Source of the DNA: Cyclina sinensis
Lineage: Eukaryota > Mollusca > Bivalvia > Venerida > Veneridae
NCBI GenBank assembly: GCA_012932295.1
Contig: JAAONU010000004.1
Span: forward strand, 8,007,030 to 8,071,029
DNA length: 64,000 bases
Reading direction: 5' to 3'
In this document: piece by piece, positions 40,301 through 49,300 of the stretch
Position numbering within the stretch: position 1 is the first letter of the stretch
Layout: each line of letters starts with the position of its first letter
The notes under the pieces: generated by a model
Told to the model about the DNA's origin: nothing
Database searches by the model: none
The model's input: the letters and a program-made list of their open reading frames with translations, nothing else
Translations under genes and position numbers: made by a program

Positions 40301-43300
40301 GGAGTTACTTCCCCTTGAACAAAATATAACTATCTCATCCAGTCTGTTACAGTCTGGGTGGATCATTAGTCCTGAGGTAACGCACAGAACTTATAATATA
40401 GTCTTTTGGATGAGACATTATAGGAAGGTCCAATGTAAAGAATCATTGACTAGATGCTTTCTGTATCTTGTGCTATCCCCTGCAACTTTAAATTACTAAA
40501 CTCTTCCAGGGGGGGCAACAGTCACAACTCTTAACAAGTTATCGTATAATGAAATTATGTAGTACTAGGAAACCATTCCTCAGTACTGTATGGACTGTTT
40601 GCTGTTAATGAAAGAGGTAATTTTTCGAATATTGTAATTCTATTAGAGAAATGTTCACTTAGATTTGCATTTTGGAAAAAATATCATGTTCTGACTGTTG
40701 ATATTTCTTCAGTCTGTGAAGGTAAGACATGAAAATTAACAGCTTTAAAGGATTACCGGTATGTAAAAGTTATGATTTTTTTACTGTTTTCCTTTCAGGC
40801 TAATATAACGAAGAATTGTGGGCCAGATAATGTTTGTATACCAGATCTGTCCATCACAGCTGTTTAGTAAGTCTGAGCTTTTCTTTTTTCACTCCACCAA
40901 GGCAAGCTTGTTAGGCTCATTGTAAGTTATAGCAATACCCAGCATCTGTTGTTAGTATTTGCATTTAGTAGGTAAACTTGATAAAATGGTCTAAAATTGT
41001 GATGTACTGATGCAGTACTCTTTAACTGTAATGTTTTGATGCATTGCTCTAACATAGTAATGTATTAATGCATTGCTCTAACATAGTAATGTATTAATGC
41101 AGGGCTCTAACATAGTAATGTATTAATGCAATGCTCTTACATAGTAATGTATTAATGCAATGCTCATTAAACATAGTAATGTATTAATGCAATGCTCTTT
41201 AAACATAGTAATGTATTTATGCAATGCTCTTACATAGTAATGTATTAATGCAATGCTCATTAAACATAGTAATGTATTAATGCAATGCTCTTTAAACATA
41301 GTAATGTATTTATGCAATGCTCTTACATAGTAATGTATTAATGCAATGCTCATTAAACATAGTAATGTATTAATGCAATGCTCTTTAAACATAGTAATGT
41401 ATTTATGCAATGCTCTTACATAGTAATGTATTAATGCAATGCTCATTAAACATGGTAATGTATTAATGCAGTGCTCTTTAAACATAGTAATGTATTAATG
41501 CAATGCTCATTAAACATAGTAATGTATTTATGCAATGCTCTATAAACATAGTAATGTATGAATGCAATGCTCTTAAAACATAGTAATGTATTAATGCAAT
41601 GCTTTAACATAGTAATGTTTTAATGCATTGCTCTAATGTAGTAATGTAGTAATGCAGGGCTCTAATGTAGTAATGTATTAAAGGTCATGTGACACGAATT
41701 TCTGACCTCAAAATTTTCATAGGAGTGAAAAATATATATCTAACTATGACTGTTTTACAAAATTCCGCAGGTAATTTTCATCTTAAAGATGTTTTTATAG
41801 CAAATTAAAATCCATATTTTACGCACTTGGTCGCGCGCACCTGTAACGAGCGAAACCAGAAGTGACGCACATTTATCCCTAGCCACTTTACACAGCTGCC
41901 TGGATTGTTAAAATTATGATAGAAAGTGAAAATGTAGACTGAATATAGTAAAAAAACAAAATTGAACAAGTTAAGCTTACATCATGCATATACATTGAAG
42001 ATTTTTTAAATAAATAATTTGAAATTCTGTTGGAATTACGAAGCCAATGAGCAATATTATATAGAGGCCAGTTTAATCAGGGTTATAGAATTAAAAGATA
42101 CATCAATGAAATATCTAGACTAAGAGATATTTTTCAAGTTACTGATCCAAAAAGATTTTGACATGGTTATTTTTATCCAATGCAGTTTGTTTGAAGACTT
42201 GATTAACTAATTCCAATCGAGAGATTTTTTTCCATAAAAACATTCTCCTTACAGCGATGTGTTGCTTATTTGTCTGTGGTATATTTTGCCTGAGGTACGT
42301 GTAAGTAATCTTTGACTAGATCTATGATTTTTTTCATTGAAAAATGCATATCTTTTTTTTTCTTGGCTTATTCATTCTACTTATTTTGAAAACAAAACAA
42401 TAATGATCAAACAACAAATAATATGAAGAAGCCCTAAAAACTATGTCAAAATCATAACACAAACACATTGTTTTTTGTTTATGTTTTTTAAATAATTCGT
42501 CACTTTAAGAAGTCGAAAGATTTTTATTTTCATCATAAATAGATCCATTACATTTAATTATCTAATTAAAATGTGTATCTACATGGAAGCTTCTTAACTA
42601 AAAATCATTCAAACATGTTAATTGGAACAAGCTATTACATAATGTTTTCACAAGTGTGGCTGATCAAAAGTAATACAATCAATTTGTAAGATCACTTGCT
42701 ATAAAATTTTGCTATTTGTCTCAACTTTATCATTGATCGGGTCATAAAAAAGTTAATTGCTTTGTTTTGACAGCTATGCAGAATATACAAGGGTCCCATT
42801 TGGGCAGGCTAATTGCATAAATCCCACAGTATAAGGCGTGATTTATGGATCTTTGACATTTCATTGGATATTAATTTATAAGCAAGACACAAATTTCTAC
42901 TTGATGGACATGCCATATTATTATTTTTCAAACAATATCCCAACGTGAAAATACACTGTAGTGTGAAATCCCATTCCAGTGATACAAATGTTAACACATT
43001 AGATCACCTAAATTCACTTCAATTTTACTACACTTAAATGAAAAAGAATTTCTTTATGACGTAAACATCAAGTGAGGAAGTGTTATGCAGCATGTAAAAA
43101 TGTGGAGGAGATAGTTTAATATAGAACCACAACATGGAAGAAATTGGAATATTTATTAAGGTAAAATTACAACCCGTTCTCCCGGCAAAAAGTTTGAATT
43201 TACTTATAAAAATCGAGAAGTAATCACATTATTTTATTTAATTTACAATTTATAGCATTTTATCTTTATAAGTGTGCCTTTAACGTGTTTCTTGCACTTG

Positions 43301-46300
43301 TGGTTTAGTGTTATTTTTTCATTTAAAAACGGATGTGTTATGAGCAGTGTAATTCTGCACTACTGGCTGGTACAGTAGGGATAAATCTATGTCACAGCCA
43401 AAAATTGCGGCGGAAACTACCAATGTCGAAACGGAAATAGCCGATCATCAAAAACACGTTTTTTCTTATCAAAAGCAAAATTTTCATAATTTCGCAGTTT
43501 AACCAGTTTAATCAGTACATTATGATAATTTTGAATAGACGAAGTTGCTATAGTCGTGTCACATGACCTTTAATGCAATGCTCTAACATAGTAATGTATT
43601 AATGCAATGCTCTATAAACATAGTAATGTATGAATGCAAGGCTCTTAAAACATAGTAATGTATTAATGCAATGCTTTAACTTAGTAATGTTTTAATGCAT
43701 TGCTCTAATGTAGTAATGCAGGGCTCTAATGTAGTAATGTATTAATGCAATGCTCTAACATAGTAATGTATTAATGCAATGCTCTTACATAGTAATGTAT
43801 TAATGCAGGGCTTCTCAACCTGAACTCACCAAGTGATTCTGTTTTTTCTTATGTTACAGCACCCAAGACTTTTACACGCTTGGTGAAAATGAGAAGATTG
43901 AAATTCTGGTGTTTATAGTGAACCGTGGAGAAGATGCCTTTGAATCCATGTTGAATATGTCATTTCCTCCCGGACTTGCCTTTTACAAAACTAAAGACAA
44001 GAAATCTGTAAGTTATATGGTCCTGTTGACAGACTGATGCTAGATCCTTAAGTTTCCTCATTCAAACTAGTTAACAAAGTATAATTCACATACTTAGAAT
44101 GAATCTGTTAATTTCACTAGTGTAAAAAATTTGATTGTCACAGGACTGATATAGGTGATATGGTTACTAACGTACTATCACCAGCCCGGGTAGCTCAGTT
44201 GGTAGAGCACCTGACTTGCAAGCGGGGGGTCATGAGTTCGAGCCCCGCCTTGGGTAAATTATTTTTCTGACCCTGCGACATGATTATGTGAAGCCATTTC
44301 TTTTCTCTTAAGTATAAGCAAGTTTATATAAGTGTTTATAATACAAGCAAGCGCTATAGTTTAAGTCACAGAAATCAAGCTTAAAATTAGTTTTGCTTCA
44401 TCTCTAAACAGTTGAGGTATGATCAAAGTTATGGTGATAGAATGAAGTATGAAAATATTCTTCTGTCTCTTTGACTATTTTGCTATGCCCTTTGGTGCTT
44501 TCGATGTGCCCTGCATTTTTTTCGCTATGAATGAATGATGTGATACAACAAAAAATCCGATTTTACAAAACAGAAATCAGGTTCTTTGGTGTTTCAAAAC
44601 AATCTCATTTCAGTAATATTTCTATTTTTTTTGGGTATGTATTCATTTATCTTTGTCTGGTTATTTGTAGGAGATTCCAATGTTTTGTGATTCCTCATCC
44701 AGAAATGCATCATTTGTCCTCTGTGACCTTGGCAACCCTTTACCCGCTAAATCAGGGGTAAGTTTACTACATATTCTGTTACCAGATAATCTTTGTAAGT
44801 CCAAAACTTAGGGAGTCTTAAACATAGAGGTGAATCAGTAAGGTTGATAATGTTTTGGAATTCAAATTAAGTAGGTGCTGCAATGTAAAATGAGATGCCA
44901 TGGCAATTGTTTTTGTGCAGTATTCTCACTTTTAAATGTCATGCCAAATTTAGAAAAGGGTGAGGTTAAGTAGAAAATAATAAACAAGTAAACTGATTAT
45001 AACCCCTTATTTGCCAACACCAAAGTTGACAAGCTGTTAGAATTTCTGATGCTGAAGAGACTTATTGTTATTTTTTTATCATATAAGTGTAATTGTATGT
45101 TTCCAGACCAATTTCACATTGCTAGTGACTCCGAAGTCAATGAACGGGACTGTGCCAGAACTGCTTCTTAAAATGGAAGTTAACAGGTATTTTAATCTTA
45201 AAAAATTGTTTTAATTATGATGATTTTCCTCAATTTGAAAGCTGTTTCTTCTGTCTCATACATTCCTAGCTTCCGAGTAAAATTAAGTGAGACGATAAGT
45301 ATAAAAATCTTGCTTGTTTGAAAAAAACGTAATGAAGTTTTAAAGTGTTGTATTAACAGCTTGGTGCATGACTGAATAATTGAATTAAAAAAGGCACTTG
45401 TTGGTCCTTGCACTAAGCCAAGCAGTCTCACAGGTTATATGGTGTTACGTTTTAATTTTACTCTTATCTGAGTGTTAACAATTTTGACGTGTCTGAGTCA
45501 TACAAACAGACATGCATATTACAGTTTTTTTCTGAACGTTATTTAATGTATGTGTAATTTTCAAAGACTACCCTTATGAATGATAATAGGGGCTGTCCAT
45601 ATAAGATGACTAACAAGTTGATTTTAACAGTGCGAGATTCTTAATACAGAAACAGGAGTCAGAAACTGTCACCTCTGGATTGACTTGCACAGTGACATCA
45701 TGTTTGTAACTTGAAAACCATTAATATAACTCATTGCTAGTAGATTTTTATCCCTGTCCGACACATTTGTATAAATGATTCACTCTTTTATATTTCAGTT
45801 CTAATGCAGAGAATGCATCAGATTTGTTGAACAACAAAGTTATGGTACGAATACCGGTACAGCAGAGGGCCAATTTGAGGCTTGGAGGGTAAATAGGCTT
45901 GGCATAATTCATATCTCGTTTTGTTGTTTTTGTTGTTTGCAAAACAATAAGAAGTTTAAACTTGTTTATTTTAAATCAGTTGTAGAATAAGTTCTTGAAA
46001 CTTACATCTACTCATGAAGACTGCTTTCTGGAGTTCTGACCTGTACTCACGGCAGGAGGACAGATTGTTGCAGTCACGGTTAAACTCTGCTTCTTGACAG
46101 CTGAAAATTTGTGATAAATGCCTGTGATCAAGTACAAAATAGAAATATTTGCCATTCTTAATTGAACAGATTTGATGTATTTGTTATTCAGTTTACAGGT
46201 AAATGATGTGTTACAAACTGGACACATTGTATAATTATGTTTATAAGAACGTGTTGTGGAAAGTCAATATATTTCCTCTGTTGAATGAGATTTTTACCAG

Positions 46301-49300
46301 AATAGTTCTAAATAAAACATTTGTATAAGAAATGATTATTTGATCCTTATTATAGAATGTAAATGAAGGTGTGAAATGCAGAATATCACTGGAGACTCCC
46401 ACCTCTGATGTGATTTTGAACCAGTGACCCTTCATCCGGTGCTCCTCAGCATGTCTGTATAAACAGACTGGATCTACCCTTAGGTATAGCCTTGTAAAAC
46501 ATTATATAAGATGCTATTATTGTTATTTTCATGCAGGAAATCCACTCCAGAACAATACATTTACACAGAATCTGATGTGAGGTTGTATAGGGGGACAGCA
46601 GAGATTGGACCAATCCTGGAACATGAATATGTTGTAAGTATGAACAGAAAGGTAGCGAAGATGAAATATATATCTTTGTTCAGACTCATTGTTCTATTAC
46701 AGGCAAAAAGCTTTTGAATGAATCCCAAATGAACAAAATTACAGTATATGACATAAACTGGCATTTGTAAGTGACTTTGATGTATAGTCCTTTGTTCTCT
46801 GTCAGGGAGGTTTTTCTGGAATAACCTTAATTTTGTGTATGAGATAAAGAATTATTTCACATATTTTTTTAACAGTTAAACAATCGTGGACCAAGTGCTG
46901 TGAAGACCAGTCTGATCAAAATTGCTTGGCCGGGGAAGGACGAGAATGGATTGACATATCTGGACTTGATAGACGAACCATTTGTTTCTAGAACTGACAT
47001 CAGTTGCCATATATACAATGCAACAGTGAGTTCTTAAAAAAAATTTGTTGAACCTATTTTTAAAAATATATAGATCATAACTCAGAATTGAGGCACATAA
47101 CCTTTTTACATAGTTTTTTACTGAAAATGTACAGTACTGGTACTACATATATATTGTGGCAGTTTTAAAATTGAATTTCAGAAAATACATTAAAATTAGT
47201 GAATGACAATTAATATTGCTCAGTGACAGTGTGTTTACCAAATATACCATTCATGTACTATCTGAAATAACAGCAGGACTTTTTATATGCTCAAAGGGGC
47301 ATATTATGTTATGGTCCTGGGCGTCCGTCCATCTGTCTGTCCATCTGTCTGTCCATCTGTCTGTTCATTAGCAATTTGGTTTCTGGAGGATAACTTGAGA
47401 ACTGTTTGGCCTACAGGCTTTTAACTTTATTTGATATACACAAATTATCATGGAGTGAATATTCCAGTTCACTGCTGAGCAGGTATTTAAGGTATTTTGT
47501 AAGTAATGAAAGTAAAAAAGAGGAGAAAAAAAATCAGCATTATATTCATTATTTGTAATAATATATTTCAGGTTACAAGATATTCTGACAGTAATGGAGG
47601 ACCTGTTGTTGTATCTGAGAGAAATATTGACAGCGGGAAAAGCAAACGTAATACAAGGGAGACAACTGATAAAAGTGACAACATTGACAAACGGGATGTT
47701 GAGAAGAGGTCAAGTAAAGAAATTAAAAGGATTGTAAGTAACTTTTTACAAACTATTCACTCTCTGACTCTGTTATTCTGTCTACATCTGTTACTTGTTA
47801 ATTTTGGTTATATAGTTTAGTGCCGAATAGATGTGTATCATTGTAATAAAAGAATGTGATAAATTTTACTTGTATGTTTCATTATTACGAAAGACCAGGA
47901 GTAAAATGGAACTGGAAATGTCATGTTATTTGCATTCTATAAAGAAGCAGTTTTGTGTATATTTTTTTTTTTTTTCATTTTCAAATTTACACAGGAGTGT
48001 AGTGCAGAATCTGTTCCGATTATTTTGATGAAATGCAACTGAATTCAATCATATTTTACAAGAAATAAATGATTACTACCCTGACAAATCCAATTTCACA
48101 AATTATCAGCATGTCTGATGTTGATTTGGAGACTCTTGTTTTGACTTTGCTGTAAATATCTGATTCTTACCATGCTACTGAGAATACTGACAACTGTTCC
48201 TGCCTTCTGTGACCAGTGCAGAAGATAAACTAGAAATGAAACGATCTAGATTGAAAGATAGGCAAATCCATTTTAGAATATAGGGGATATAGGTGAAATA
48301 AATATCTTAAATCTCTTCTGCATATTTCAGGGTTGTGAACCAGACAAAGCCGGCTGTGTTTATATGCACTGTACTGTAGGATATCTGGAACCTGAAGACA
48401 TTGTTAAAATAAAAATTAGGTCAAAAATATGGACAAGTACTCTTATAAATGTAAGTATCCATTACAAACTTGGATAAAGTTGATGTTTGCCTGATATATC
48501 TGATGGTTGGGCTTGCTTGCACAGTGGTTTGTTGTTAGGGTGTTTGTGTTCGATTCATTGGACCCTGGCTCAAATCCTAGCCACAGCATCAGATGTGTCC
48601 TTAAGCAAAGACAAATATTCACATGTCTCAGTCCAGTTGACTCGAAGTGGGTACCAGTTGGAAAGTTACTTATTTCTTTCACAAATGATTGGTCCCATTG
48701 TTGTGTCTTGTGAGTGATTTAATTAAGTTGGTATAAGTTTACTGTAATGAGGCTTAAAAAGGTAAAAGATGGTTAATTAATCATTGATGCACAAAAAAAT
48801 AAAAACCACTATTCATTTATAAGTCATGTACAAATAATTTATGAAATCCCGATTATCCATGTAATGTTAATTTAAACTAACAACATAGGTGTTCTTATTA
48901 TTACTAACTTGTGACTCAGAAGTTAAGATTTAAGCACATGCAGATTAGGTTTTAGCTATAAATTCTTCTATGTTTTTTATTTCAGAAAAAGATTTCCGAT
49001 CCATTTTACTTCGTTTCAAAAGGAACCGCAGAAGTTTTGTCAATGCCCTTCCCAAATATGAAAATAGCAGATGTGACATTTACAAGAACAACATTTAGGG
49101 TTAATTTATTATCTTTTCCTCTGGATTTGGAAATAACATGCAGTGTCTTGTTTGCTTACATGTTATCGAAGACACTTAACAGAAGATATTCGTATGGTTT
49201 TATTTCTTTAAAACATATTGATAAATCTTTTCATTGAGTTTTCCTTATCAAAGTTTGTATAAATGACTCATACAAGCTTGACTTCAAAAGTTGAAATTTC

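Noticed and set aside
41123..41485. 120-codon - strand frame
   Set aside because: It is the 93-bp (31-codon) higher-order repeat read in frame, with no domain.
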